Below are positions 22,311 through 35,000 of a stretch of 64,000 nt of DNA, piece by piece; the first letter of the stretch is position 1, and each line of letters begins with the position of its first letter. The translations under genes and the position numbers were made by a program. The notes below the pieces were generated by a model. That model did not search any database, was not told where the DNA came from, and saw only the letters and a program-made list of their open reading frames with translations. Source of the stretch: Triplophysa rosa. Taxonomy: Eukaryota; Chordata; Actinopteri; Cypriniformes; Nemacheilidae. The stretch covers positions 13,243,016-13,307,015 of the forward strand of contig NC_079893.1 of the NCBI RefSeq assembly GCF_024868665.1, read 5' to 3'.

Positions 22311-24624
22311 ACGTGAGGATCAAAAGAATCACGAAGATCCTTTATCTTCCTAAATTGCTAGAATTTCTTCCACCCCCGTGGTTGGTAGGCACACTGGCAC
22401 CTTCCCAGGCAGAAGAAAGTCAGCCAGGACTGAACTCATAACATTGTTAAGTCCTTGACTTAACTCCTAAAGTCTATAGTTGTGTTAAACTGACAGTTTA
22501 GAGGTGCTAACACATGTGGATTGCCTTCTTCGCACAGGCAGAGAGGACATGTATGGCACGTGCATTAATCAAAAGCTAATTGACGACTGCTGTTTAGAAT
22601 GCGGTCAAGTAATATACTTGCACTACATGCCTAGCAGACACCCCCCGACATCTTCCACAGGCAGAATAAAATCAGACAGGATGAAAACACATATTTTTTA
22701 AATTAATCTTTGACTTAACCCTTGCACACTAAACCTTTGTCAGAGCACATTGCATTGTTTAGTCTAACAAAAACTCACATTTGGACCGACTCTTCCATGA
22801 CCAGGAAGAACATGTCGGGGCATTTCCTTTAATTAAAAGGTAGTTTATGGCACATTGATAAGAAGTCAGACCCCCAAAGTCTCAAACACTTTCATCATTT
22901 GGCAGGTAAAAGTCTTAAACCTGGAACCAAGTCATTCTTAAATGAAAACGTCACACACATAAACATTTCGTTTATCTCTCTAAATTATAAAACACAACCC
23001 CAGCAGACAGGTTTCACACTGTCTTTGGAGACAGGCACCCCGGCTGGCAGGCTGGAACCACCTTTTGCCAAATGGAGTGGAGGGGTAGATACTGGGCATT
23101 GACAGTGGGGGGCCACAACAGGTCATAAAAACCACAAAACTAAACATTAATAACCAGGTCATAAAAACACACAAACATAAACTTTGTTTGGAACACGTTG
23201 ATAAGAAGACATACAAAAAAATCTCAAACACTTTTCATCATTTGTCAGATAAAAGTCAAAACCAACTCGCTCTTAGAAGAAACGTCACAAGCATAAAGAT
23301 TAAATGTACAAATCCCTCACAGCACATCCTGTTGCCAGGTAAAAAGACAGCCAGGGTGAAAGCATCGTCTTGGTTTGGGGCTGGGAGGGGTAGGATAGCT
23401 GGAACTTCATTTTCATTTTAACAACTGACTGTATGCATCACATTTCAACTCAGGCAAGTTTTTTTTAACACTTAAAACCTGACTTCAAAATATTATTTTA
23501 TCGAATTTAATTTAATCGCTATTTATCTATTTTATTTTACATCAGTGCTTCTTATTTCTTTAACTCATCTTGTAATGCTTCATTCACAGACATTACGGTC
23601 AAAAATCAAGCATTCTGAAACCAAATCCTTATCTCTTCTACAAACCCTGGGGGGGGTGAAACAACAAGGTCTGGAAATTACAAACATTTTTTCCTGAAAA
23701 ACAACAAAGGGTGTCATAAATGCACACAGGATGCAACTGACTGCATGCATCACCCTTCAACACAGGCAAGTTATTTTTAAAACTTAACTAAATCTTTGAT
23801 TACCAAGTCATAAAAACACACAATTATAAACTTTGTTCGGGACATGTTGATAAGAAAGACAGACCCCTAGGTTTCATGTTGTGTTATGAGACAGACACCC
23901 GCTGTCAGTCCGGCAGGATGGGACCAACATTTTGCCAGGTGGTGTGGGGTTAGATAGGCAGGACATGACCCCAGGAACCAGAGCAAGACTTTTATAAACG
24001 TTTTAACTTGATCTTTCAAGAAACATCACACGCATTAACATTTAATTTATCTCTCTGATCTCTGATATACAAAACCATCCACATCAAACTGTTTTCACAC
24101 CATGTAAAAAGACATGGCTGCAAAGCATCGTCTTGGTTTGGGGTGGGAGGTGTCTGTGTGTGTGTATGAATGGGGGAACAAAGAATCCCCCAACATTAGC
24201 TGGTACTTCATTTTCATTTTTACACCTGACCGCATACATCACCCTACAACACATGCAAGTTCTTTTTAAAACTTAAAAGCTGAATCTGTCTATTTTATCA
24301 TACTTCATTGAATCACTTTTTATCTATTTTATTTAACATCAGTGCTTCTTATTTTCTTTAACTCATCTTTTATTGCTTTCATTCACAGGAGGTCAAAGAC
24401 CAAGCATTCTCAAACCAAATCCTTATCTCTACTGCAAAGAAGGGGGTGTGTGTGAAACAACGAGGCCTGGACATTATAACCTTTTTTCCTGAACAAACAA
24501 CAAAGGGTTCATAAATGTACACAGGATGCACGGTCAAAGGTCATAATCATAATCCTGGCAGGGGGTAATAAATTATGGGTAATAAATCACGTTTTTGACA
24601 TTCGGTGTATCATATTTACTACTT
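22311..24624. repeat. 2.3-kb tandem duplication, copy 1
   Basis: The segment from GTGAGGATCAAAAGAATCA to CATATTTACTACTT recurs at 24794-27090 in the same orientation with small indels and few substitutions (about 97% by eye). It has internal sub-repeats: CAGGCAGAA(G/T)AAA(G/A)TCAG at 22408 and 22660, and related CCAGGTAAAAAGACAGCCAG at 23336. TTGATAAGAA(G)ACAGAC-like segments lie at 22857, 23200 and 23848. No long open frame crosses it. Confidence 0.93.
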
Positions 24625-24793
24625 TCATAGCGCGAAAGAAGCACGCATTTATTATGCTTTTAAGACGATACAGCCATAGGTTAATCAATTATTTCAGGAG
24701 CAGAATGTTTATATAAAGAATAGGGCATGCAGTTGCCTCACAGTGTTTTAAAACATTTAAAAAACTATTTCAATGTAAAGTTTATCAACATTA

Positions 24794-27090
24794 ATGTGAG
24801 GATCAAAAGAATCAGCCAAGCAGGTCCTTTATCTGTCTAAGTTGCTAGAATTTCTTCCACCCCCGTGGTTGGTAGGCACACTGGCACCTTCCCAGGCAGA
24901 AGAAAGTCAGCCAGGACAGAACTCATAACATTGTTAAGTCCTCAACTTAACTCCTAAAGTCTATAGTTGTGTTAAACTGACAGTTTAGAGGTGCTAACAC
25001 ATGTGGATTGCCTTCTTCGCACAGGCAGAGAGAACATGTATGGCACATGCATTAATCAAAAGCTAATTGAGGTCCGTTGTTAAGAATGCGGACCAGTAAT
25101 ATACATGCACTACATGCCTAGCAGACACCAATCTCCCCCCCCCCAACATATTCCACAGGCAGAATAAAATCAGACAGGATGAAAACACATATTTTTTAAA
25201 TGAATCTTTGACTTAACCCTTGCACACTAAACCTTTGTCAGAACACATTGCCTTGTTTAGTCTAACAAAAACTCACATTTGGACCGACTCTTCTATGACC
25301 AGGAAGAACATGTCGGGGCATTTCCTTTAATTAAAAGGTAGTTTATGGCACATTGATAAGAAGCCAGACCCCCAAAGTCTCAAGCACTTTCATCATTTAT
25401 CAGGTAAAAGTCTTACACCTGGAACCAAGTCATTCTTAAATGAAAACGTCACACACATAAACATTTTGTTTATCTCTCTAAATTATAAACACAAACCCAG
25501 CAGACAGGTTTCACACTGTCTTTGGAGACAGGCTGGCAGGCTGGAACCACCTTTTGCCAAGTGGAGTGGAGGGGTAGAAACTAGGATTGACAGTGGGGGG
25601 CCACAACAGGTATAAAAACCACAAACCTAAACATTAATAACCAGGTCATAAAAACACACAAACATAAACTTTGTTTGGAACACTTTGATAAGAAGACATA
25701 CAAAAAAATCTCAAACACTTTTCATCATTTGTCAGATAAAAGTCAAAACCAACTGCTCTTAGAAGAAACGTCACAAGCATAAAGATTAAATTACAAATCC
25801 CGCACAGCACATCCTGTTGCCAGGTAAAAAGACAGCCAGGGTGAAAGCACCGTCTTGGTTTGGGGCTGGGAGGGGTAGGATAGCTGGAACTTCATTTTCA
25901 TTTTAACAACTGACTGTATGCATCACATTTCAACTCAGGCAAGTTTTTTTTAACACTTAAAACCTGACTTCAAAATATTATTTTATCGAATTTAATTTAA
26001 TCGCTATTTATCTATTTTATTTTACATCAGTGCTTCTTATTTCTTTAACTCATCTTGTAATGCTTCATTCACAGACATTACGGTCAAAAACCAAGCATTC
26101 TGAAACCAAATCCTTATCTCTTCTACAAACCCTGGGGGGGGGGTGAAACAACAAGGTCTGGAAATTACAAACATTTTTTCCTGAAAAACAACAAAGGGTG
26201 TCGTAAATGCACACAGGATGCAACTGACTGCATGCATCACCCTTCAACACAGGCAAGTTATTTTTAAAACTTAACTAAACGTTTGATTACCAAGTCATAA
26301 AAACACACAATTATAAACTTTGTTTGGGACATGTTGATAAGAAAGACAGACCCCTAGGTTTCATTTTGTGTTATGAGACAGACACCCGCTGTCAGTCCGG
26401 CAGGATGGGACCAACATTTTGCCAGGTGGTGTGGGGTTAGATAGGCAGGACATGACCCCAGGAACCAGAGCAAGACTTTTATAAACGTTTTAACTTGATC
26501 TTTCAAGAAACATCACACGCATTAACATTTAATTTATCTCTCTGATCTCTGATATACAAAACCCACCATGTAAAAAGACATGGCTGCAAAGCATCGTCTT
26601 GGTTTGGGGTGGGAGGTGTCTGTGTGTGTGTATGAATGGGGGAACAAAGAATCCCCCAACATTAGCTGGTACTTCATTTTCATTTTTACACCTGACCGCA
26701 TACATCACCCTACAACACATGCAAGTTCTTTTTAAAACTTAAAAGCTGAATCTGTCTATTTTATCATACTTCATTGAATCACTGTTTATCTATTTTATTT
26801 AACATCAGTGCTTCTTATTTTCTTTAACTCATCTTTTATTGCTTTCATTCACAGGAGGTCAAAGACCAAGCATTCTCAAACCAAATCCTTATCTCTACTG
26901 CAAAGAAGGGGGTGTGTGTGAAACAACGAGGCCTGGACATTATAACCTTTTTTCCTGAACAAACAACAAAGGGTTCATAAATGTACACAGGATGCACGGT
27001 CAAAGGTCATAATCATAATCCTGGCAGGGGGTAATAAATTATGGGTAATAAATCACGTTTTTGACATTCGGTGTATCATATTTACTACTT
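24794..27090. repeat. 2.3-kb tandem duplication, copy 2
   Basis: Second copy, 2,297 bases against 2,314 in copy 1, separated from it by 169 bases of unrelated sequence (24625-24793). Differences include a lost stretch near 26563 where copy 1 has CATCAAACTGTTTTCAC, and homopolymer changes such as the C-run at 25136. Confidence 0.93.
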
Positions 27091-28428
27091 ATGAAAGAAT
27101 CAGTTTTTTTCTAAGTGTAATGTCCGCAGTCAATGCGCAGTTTGGTTTGGGAACCCTGAGAGCTGGAGTCGAAAGCCGCAGCGGAGAGCTGATGGACAGA
27201 CCTGTAGAGCATGTGCTGCCCACTGTGATAAATAGGCTTTTTCCCACCGAGAATATACCCTATATATATATATATATAAAATATATCTTGTATGGAGAAT
27301 GACAGTGCTGCGAATCCAATGGAATAGGCTGAATACTCAAAAAAAAGGTTTGCAGTTAAAACATTTGCCATTACGAGAGAGATGATCAGTAAAGAGGACT
27401 CTATTTTATTGTTATTTTGTGTTTAGTTTTCGATAAAATGCTATTTAAGACNTATCGCAAAGACAATGCTATACAAGTAATGATTTTGCCATAATCATGC
27501 AGCCCCACCATAAGGTATTTTAATCTTACAATATAGACTTATTCATTCATGACAATCTTACTTTGACTTTTTATTACTTTGGTCATGTATATATTGGCAA
27601 ATAACGTCGGCTACGTTTAGTAAAAAAAGAGCAAATAACGAACTTTTACATTTTGTTTTGAACTATACCATATGAAATGACTTTTTCCATTTGAGTACGC
27701 ATAAAGGCGCGATATAAATGTAACGAATAACGAATTATTTGCATCAAATACTTAATTTATCTTGCAATAGACGATCACCACAGCATAATGAGAACAATAA
27801 TGACGATTCATATCAATAGAGTGCAGTTAAGCGCTGTTGTTTGTTACATGTATACTTATATTTTTTTAAGAATTAAGATCGTTATGCCTTTCTTTTTTCT
27901 TTACTGGCCATTTGTATTATGTCGTGTGACTCAAGTCTTTTGTGTGCTCAGATTTTTTATTATAAATGTGGCATTGGTGATCTGATGGTATGCAACGACA
28001 GACGGCGAGCGCTTTTCCACACGTTTTTAAATGTTAATGGCCCGCCGCCCTATACACACCTTCCACACGTATATTTTTTATTTCTTCCAATAAGTGGTAG
28101 GGACACAATCGACAAAAAGTGGGGGACATATCCCACCTATCTCACCCTCAAATTACGCCTATGGAAAGTACAATGAACCAACCATAGACTGTCCAGAATA
28201 AACGAGTGAACCAACAAGCTAGTGTCATTATTGGAATAATAGTTAATAGTGCACAACAACAGCCAAGTGACTTGTGATTCGAACCGTATCCCCTCTAGTG
28301 CAAATGTCACAACCAATTGCATATTATTGTATTGCGCGCGATGGTGCAAGACAGCTTTCAAATGAAAATTGGCAATAAATAAAACATATTTTATCTATTG
28401 CACCAAACTGATTTTTTCCATCTAGGGC
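27091..28428. other. Unassigned sequence with a TA microsatellite and a single-N joint
   Basis: Holds (TA)n at about 27262-27280, a single N at 27452 and a common repeat segment with GGGGGACATATCCCACC near 28122. No gene was recognised. Confidence 0.4.
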
Positions 28429-29083
28429 TGAAACGATTCCTCGAGTAACTCGAGTTATTCGAATACAAAAAATCATCGAGGCAATTTTTGTTGCCACGAA
28501 GCCTCGTTTAATCCATTTAACTACAGTACACACGTAGCACTGCGTTGATCCATTCATTTGTGTTTCGCTGCTGCCTTATTGAATCTATCACACACACACA
28601 CACAAACCATAAAGAACAAAAATAATTTAAGTCATTTTTTAACTCAAACTGTTGTACATCATATTACAGTAAAATGCCCTGCTGTACCTTTTATATTGCA
28701 GTTGCAAAAATACGGTCTAATTTTTACTTCCTTAAGACTCCGTTGCGTTCCTAATATATTGTATTAAGGCTCTGTAAAAATGCACTGAACAACAATTTGC
28801 TTTTATTTTTGTCATTCGACAGTTCATATTTATCTTGTATATAAACTGACTGGGCTTAATCATTAAAGCGCTGTTCTTATTGATCTTAGTTGTTCTGCAA
28901 TTACCAATAAACATATAAATAAAAAGTATTTTATTTAACATTTAAAAAGCAACAATATATACTATATAATAATAACCCAACAATAAATCTTATTTGGGCC
29001 TATATTTGGCACAAAATATAAGGAAAGTGGCTATTGAGCCACCTAAACCACCGCAAGAGAATTTTATTTACCATGACAGCCCT
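28429..29083. mobile_element. Probable non-autonomous hAT element
   Basis: TAGGGCTGAAACGATTCCTC at about 28429 is a typical fish hAT terminus with a CTCGAGTAACTCGAG subterminal palindrome. CAGCCCTA at 29076-29083 could be the opposite end. No matching 8-base flanks are visible, so the right boundary is uncertain. A (CA)n run lies near 28589. Confidence 0.5.
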
Positions 29084-29357
29084 AACCGTTCACAAAAACA
29101 CAGTTGCACGTAACACAGTACATTACACGTTACGTATATTTGCGGGAACTTGACGATATGTGTGTGAACGCACGCACGCATTCCAGAAAATCACAAGCAG
29201 TGTGAACCAAAATCATCCTGCAACACATTTTGCGTGATAATATGACACCCCGAGACAAATCCTGGGACACATTATGTGTGAATTATTGCTTTTCGGACAA
29301 GATGCGGAGTGCTCCAGAAGCGCAGTTCTTCTAAAGTGTAAGAACCCAACACTGAAC
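29084..29357. other. Flank of LTR element, nothing recognised
   Basis: No recognisable gene or repeat terminus. Confidence 0.4.
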
Positions 29358-29748
29358 TGTTGTTTACCTCCCAGTCGATAGGGGGCGCCTCTCTCCAGAT
29401 TCAGGCCGAATGCCACACTAATTAAGACTGATGTACCACACCTGTGTTTAACCCTATTTAAGTTGGCTTGTGCCATGCCTCAGTGTTCAGTCTTGAGCCT
29501 ATGTTACCAGTGATTTATGGAAAGTAATGACGGTGTCAATCTATTGTTTTTGAGACTCTGTAGTCTACCTTTATTATCCTTTTGTTTGTAAGTAAAGACT
29601 ACCTTTTGCTGAATATCCTCGACTCCTTGTTTCTGCTGCCTCCGCTCTTGGATTCATTAAAAGCAATGGATTAGCTCAGTCGGTAAAATCAACGACTTTC
29701 TAAGTGGGAGACCCAGGTTCGATTCCAAGCTGGAGAAGACCCGTTACA
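29358..29748 (+). repeat. 5' LTR
   Basis: Begins TGTTGTTTACCTCC and ends GTTACA. It contains a TATA-like CCTATTTAAG near 29455 and, in its last 80 bases, a tRNA-like segment. Pairs with 36385-36774. Confidence 0.92.
29668..29737 (+). other. tRNA-like segment inside 5' LTR
   Basis: GGATTAGCTCAGTCGGTAAA (A box and D arm) and GGTTCGATTCC (B box) stand 40 bases apart, as in a tRNA gene. The D arm resembles tRNA-Lys. Acceptor-stem pairing is poor, so it is tRNA-derived rather than a working tRNA. The homologous segment at 36694-36763 in the 3' LTR is closer to a tRNA (GACCCGGGTTCGATTCC). Confidence 0.65.
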
Positions 29749-29766
29749 GCAAGACTGAACCAAAAC

Positions 29767-30690
29767 ATGAATCCAGCGGAAGGAGCTCCACCACCCTCTA
29801 ACCTTGACCGCATTTTGTCTACCAATGCAGGGCAAGGAACAGTCATTCAACAACACGATTGGGCACTCAACGAGATCCTCCAATGATTGAACCTTCAGGC
29901 AGCCCAAGAGTCTCAGCAGCCGGCTGGTAATCCTTCTCAAGTGTTGGTAGCATCTCTTTCCGAGCCGAAACTCCCTGCACCGGAACGGTTTGATGGCAGT
30001 TCGGAGAAGTGCCGCGGCTTCATCACCCAATGTACCCTGGTTTTTCAGTTACAACCTGGCAGCTTCCCCACAGAAAGCAGCAAAGTGGCCTACATCATTA
30101 CTCTTCTCACTGGCAGGGCAATAGACTGGGCTTCAGCTCTGTGGGATCAGAAATCCACACTTATCGCACACAGTGGCCTTTTCATAACCGAGATGAAGAA
30201 GGTGTTTCACCACCCGGCCAGCGTAGGAGATGTGGATTATCGTTTGCTTCAGCTCTCTCAGCGCACCCGGACGGTGGCCGAATTTGCCATAGAATTTCGT
30301 ACCCTAGCTGCGGAGAGCGGTTGGGATCAACGAGCCTTAAGGGCCACATTCTACCAAGCTTTGTGTCCCGAACTCAAGGATGAGCTGGCATATAGAGACC
30401 CTGCTTCCAACCTGGAGTCTCTTATTGAGATGGCTATCAGAACAGACTATCGTCTCAGAGAACGGCAACAGGAATGAGGTCGAGGGACTAGCATGCATCA
30501 CCCCCAAGAGCCTCCCAAGATCGAGGAACTACCCTGTAGAACCAGGAATCAGGAGGAACCTATGCAGCTCGGAAGGTCCAGACTTGGGCAGACAGAAAGG
30601 GATCGACGGATGAGGGAACACCGCTGTTTGTACTGTGGTAACTCTGGCCATTTCCGATCTAACTGTCCCGAATTGTCAGGATATGACTAA
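29767..30690 (+). pseudogene. gag: gag of Ty3/gypsy element, two in-frame stops
   Basis: One frame from ATG 29767 to about 30690 carries two stops, at 29884-29886 and 30475-30477. The capsid region includes the typical LSEPKLPAPERFDG entry and later VAEFAIEFRTLAAESGW, as in Sushi-type gag and the domesticated PEG10/RTL genes. Near 30625-30670 a CCHC zinc knuckle ([15 protein letters not shown], spacing C-x2-C-x4-H-x4-C) is intact. The earlier ATG at 29704 lies inside the LTR; 29767 is the more plausible start. The frame runs into an inserted DNA element just after the knuckle, so gag and pol are separated by about 1.3 kb. Confidence 0.9.
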
Positions 30691-32000
30691 ATATCGTCGT
30701 CAACGAACCTTTATCACGTGACGAAAACGAGACGAGACGCAACGTAAATGCTGGTCATGTGACGATGACTATAATTAAATGTATAATGCAATATTGTTGA
30801 CGAATAAAAACTAGACTAAATGTGGTTTACAAAATAAAAACTATGCTAAAATGTCTCTTCATTTTCGTTGACCAAAACGAGACGAGACGAAATGTTATAA
30901 CGTTATTTTGTCTGATGCTTTAACCTAGATGCGGAGCTGAATCCTGTTATTTAAATGTCATCTGGCTGTTCTGCGTGTCTGAGTGAATTATGTGCACAGT
31001 TTAACATACAACACGAGTGATGGTCGAGGATTTATCTGCGTCTGCACTGTATGAGGATATGAACAAATGAACTTTATCTCCACAGTTGCTCTGAGAGTTT
31101 ATTTTATGAGCGTTTACTGTTTGAGTGAAGCTAACGGCAAACACAAAAACTCAAGCGTCTTCCCAAAGACCCGTCAAAATAAAAGTCCTGTTAAATTGAA
31201 CACTCAGACAAAAAATACTTTAGTGAACTATAGTATTTGCTATTGAAAATTATAGTGCCCTTGTAGTAAATTGATAAACACTGTATACTATAGTAAAGTT
31301 CAAAAACACAATAGTATCTAAGAATTTTACTGCAGTTTACAATAGTAAACCAAATGTAACCATCCAGTTGACTTGCGAAATCACTTCCATTTTTTTTATT
31401 AATAAAGGATATTGGAATTAAAATCAGTCTGGGTAATTACAAATACTTCGATTTTAATAGTCACACAGCAAGAAAAAGAAAATTTGTATAGGAAAAAGAT
31501 GCATCGAGAATCGTTTTATCATCGCATCGCAGCCCTCTGAATCGTAATCGAATCGCATCGTGACGTGCCTAGAGATTCCCACCCCTACCGATGGCCGTAA
31601 ATTCAAATCAGAGCATCTTTCGTGTCTGGAATGGATGTATTCTTGAGTCTATAAGGTAACAATAATATAATAAGATAACCTTGTTTGAAATGGGTTTGGC
31701 TAAAAGAAAATTTTGGTTTCGTCTATACTACTAGGTACTTATACTATACTGACTGGGTTAAATAGAATTGCATTACTAAAAAGAGACTAAAATACAATTT
31801 TCATTGACTAAAACTAGAGTAAATGTCATCAGTTTTCGTCGACTAAAACTAGACTAAAATGTCATCAGTTTTCGTCGACTAAAACTAGACAGGACTAAAA
31901 AGAGTATGAACGTGACTAAAACTTATAAAAACTAAAATGACAGCTTGACACAAAGACTAGACTAAAGCTAAAATTAAAACAGGCCGCCAAAAACAACACT
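30680..32000. mobile_element. DNA element inserted between gag and pol (GACGAAA family)
   Basis: The segment is rich in GACGAAAACGAGACGAGACG and ACTAAAACTAGACTAAAATG, and its right end CCGCCAAAAACAACACTAG resembles the end of the element at 34438-35587. The left boundary is blurred. Within it, 31485-31590 carries part of another hAT end (GATGCATCGAGAATCG and ATTCCCACCCCTA). No transposase was found. Confidence 0.6.
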
Positions 32001-32002
32001 AG

Positions 32003-35000
32003 TCGAGAGTAGACGTCTTCCCCTCTCCTGCTACTCCTGGGGTTACCATTCGAGCCACAATCTCTCACAACAACCAGCATTACCAGATGGGGGCGTTCAT
32101 TGACTCAGGAGCAGCAGGTAACTTCTTGGACCTAGAGGTAGCCAGAGGGCTGGGCATTCCAACCGTACCTCTCCAGAGACCACTAACCATCACGGCCCTG
32201 GATGGCAGACCTCTGGGGTCAGGACAGGTCAGTCATTGCACTTCATTCCTTCATTTTGAGGTTGAGGATCATAAGGAACGTACAGTATGCAATTCTTTCT
32301 AATCCAGTCACCAGAGCTTCCTCTAGTTCTTGGCCATCCATGGCTAACCTGTCATAATCCACAGATCGACTGGGTTGAGGGTTGTATCAAGAGTTGGGGA
32401 ATTAACTGTTGTGTCTCTGCTCTCTCCTTTTGTTGTTCACCCGAGATTCGGGGAGCTCTCCCAGGGGCCTCAACCTCCTCCAGTCGACCTGATCGAGTCA
32501 GACAATACATGTCTAGCATTCGAGGGCTACCAGTGTCTCGGCTCAAGTCATTCCCCTCAAGATTTCCGGTCCTTCATCCCAAGTTGTTTCAAGTCTCCGA
32601 AGTACAGAGGTTTCCCATTTCCAAGCCCCAGATCAGTGTGCCCTCCCCGCCTCTTTCTGAGTTATCCAGAATCCCTCCAGAGTACGACAATCTCAGAGAC
32701 GTGTTTAGCAAGTCTCGAGCGACCTCCCTCCCTCCGCACAGACCTTATGACTGTGGTATAGACCTTATTCAGGGTGCATGCCCGCCCCGAGGCAGGCTTT
32801 ACTCCCTTTCCGCCCCTGAAAGGGCCGATATGGAGAAGTATCTTAAAGAGGCCCTGGAGGATGGCTTTATCCATCCTTCGAAGTCACCCGCGGAAGCGGG
32901 GGTTTTTTTGTCGAGAAGAAGGATGGGGATCTTAGACCCTGCATCGACTACAGGGGCCTCAATCACCTCACCATTAAGAATCGCTACCCCCTCCCCTTGA
33001 TGACAACGGCCTTCGAGATCCTACAGGGTGCTACTATCTTCACCAAGTTGGATCTCCGAAATGCCTACCATCTGGTCAGGATCCGAAGCGGTGATGAATG
33101 GAAGATGGCGTTCAACACTCCGACAGGCCACTATGAGTACAGGGTAATGCCTTTTGGTCTGGTTAATGCCCCCGCAGTGTTTCAGGCATTTATTAACGAT
33201 GTCCTCAGAGAGATGCTGAACAAGTTTGTTTTCATCTATCTCGATGATATCCTGATTTTTTCATCCAACTACCAAGACCACATTCAACATTTTCGACAGG
33301 TCCTGTCCCAATTGCTTACACACAGCCTCTTCGTCAAACTGGAGAAGAGTGTGTTTCACGTGTCCTCAGTCCCATTTCTTGGGTTTATTGTCTCGAGGGG
33401 TAGTCTCCAGATGGATTCCGGCAAAGTACGTGCAGTTCAAGAATGGCCTCAGCCCCGTTCCGTGAGACAGTTCAACGATTTCTTGGGTTTGCAAACTTCT
33501 ATAGAAGATTTATCAGAAATTTCAGCTCTGTAGCAGAACCCCTTTCCGCTCTCACCAAGAAGTCAGCTCAGCCATTCATGTGGACAAAAAAGGCAAACCA
33601 AACGTTCACCAAGCTCAAAAGTCTCTTTACCTCGAGCCCCATCTTAACTCTCCCAGACTCAGAGTTACCCTTCGTGGTGGAGGTGGACGCTTCAGATGTG
33701 GGGATAGGGGCAGTGTTATCCCAAAGATTCAGAATGGATAACAAACTTCATCCTTGTGCTTACCTTTCTTGTTGACTAACTGCCGCCGAAAGGAACTATG
33801 ATATCGGAAATCGGGAGCTGTTGGCTGTAAAGGTGGCCTTAGAGCAGTGGGGCATCGAGACTGCGATCAAGAGGGCTCAACAGCAGCAGCCGGACCCTGG
33901 TAATGGCCCGCCCGGGCGCCTCTTTGTTCCTAACCAACTACGCTCGGATGTATTGCAGTGGGCACATGATTCCCTTCCCTCTGGTCATCCTGGGGCCACT
34001 AGGAAGTGTAAACTCATCCGGAGGAGGTTTTGGTGGCCGAAGCTGCAAAAGGACGTCCGAGACTTTGTCGCGGCCTGTGTCGTGTGCACCCAGAACAAGT
34101 AACCCAGAACCCACCCTGAAGGTCTACTGCATCCCCTGCCCATCCCTAAACGTCCCTGGTCACACATATCTCTTGACTTTGTCACAGGCTTACCTAAATC
34201 CCAAGGTAATACAGTCATTCTCGTTGTTGTGGACAGATTTTCTAAAGCATGCCATCTCCTACCTCTACCCAAACTTCCCACAGCAGGCCAAACTGCAGAG
34301 CTTCTGATGCGGCAGGTGTTCAGGATTCACTGCTTCCCTGAGGATATGGTCTCGGATAGGGGTTCCCAGTTCACCTTCCGGTTCTGGAAGGCTTTTGGCC
34401 GCCTCATTGGGTCTAACATCAGCCTATCATCTGGATACAGTGTTAATTTTGACAGCAAATTTTGATTTAGTTTTAGTCATAGTCTTTTGACGAAAATGCT
34501 ATTTAGTTTTAGTCACATTTTAGTCAACCCCATCATTTTAGTTTTAGTCTAGTTTTAGTCGACGAAATATGAAAAACATTTTAGTCGAATAAATATACAT
34601 TATGTTTAGTCTACTAAAATCTAAATGGTTTAAATCATTTACTTGGCGTAATTAAATGTTCCATACAAAGATTCAACTGTTTTGACATAATTTACTTCAC
34701 CTCAGAATGAAATTAAACCAGGTCATTACCTTTATTTTTCAGAAAAGTTCAGTAACTAGATTTGCATTGTTGGGACACAGAATATTAGACCATGAACGAC
34801 ATGTTCCAGTTCATTCAATCCCATTTGACTCAATTGACTCGTTAAGTAGGGCGTATTCATTCAGTTCATTCAACCAATGAAACGTTCTGACAGGGCTCAC
34901 ACTCTAAGGCTATTGGCTCATGGCATTCCTCTTTGAAGAAAGAGCTGCACTGTCTTTGCTTGAGACAGCATTGAATGGGAAATAGCTTTCAAAAAGACAT

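Noticed and set aside
29668..29737. A genuine tRNA gene in the LTR
   Set aside because: A and B boxes are present, but acceptor strands do not pair and the element occurs identically placed in both LTRs, so it is tRNA-derived sequence in the LTR.
30009..30383. 124-codon + strand frame in another phase
   Set aside because: Shadow of the gag capsid region.
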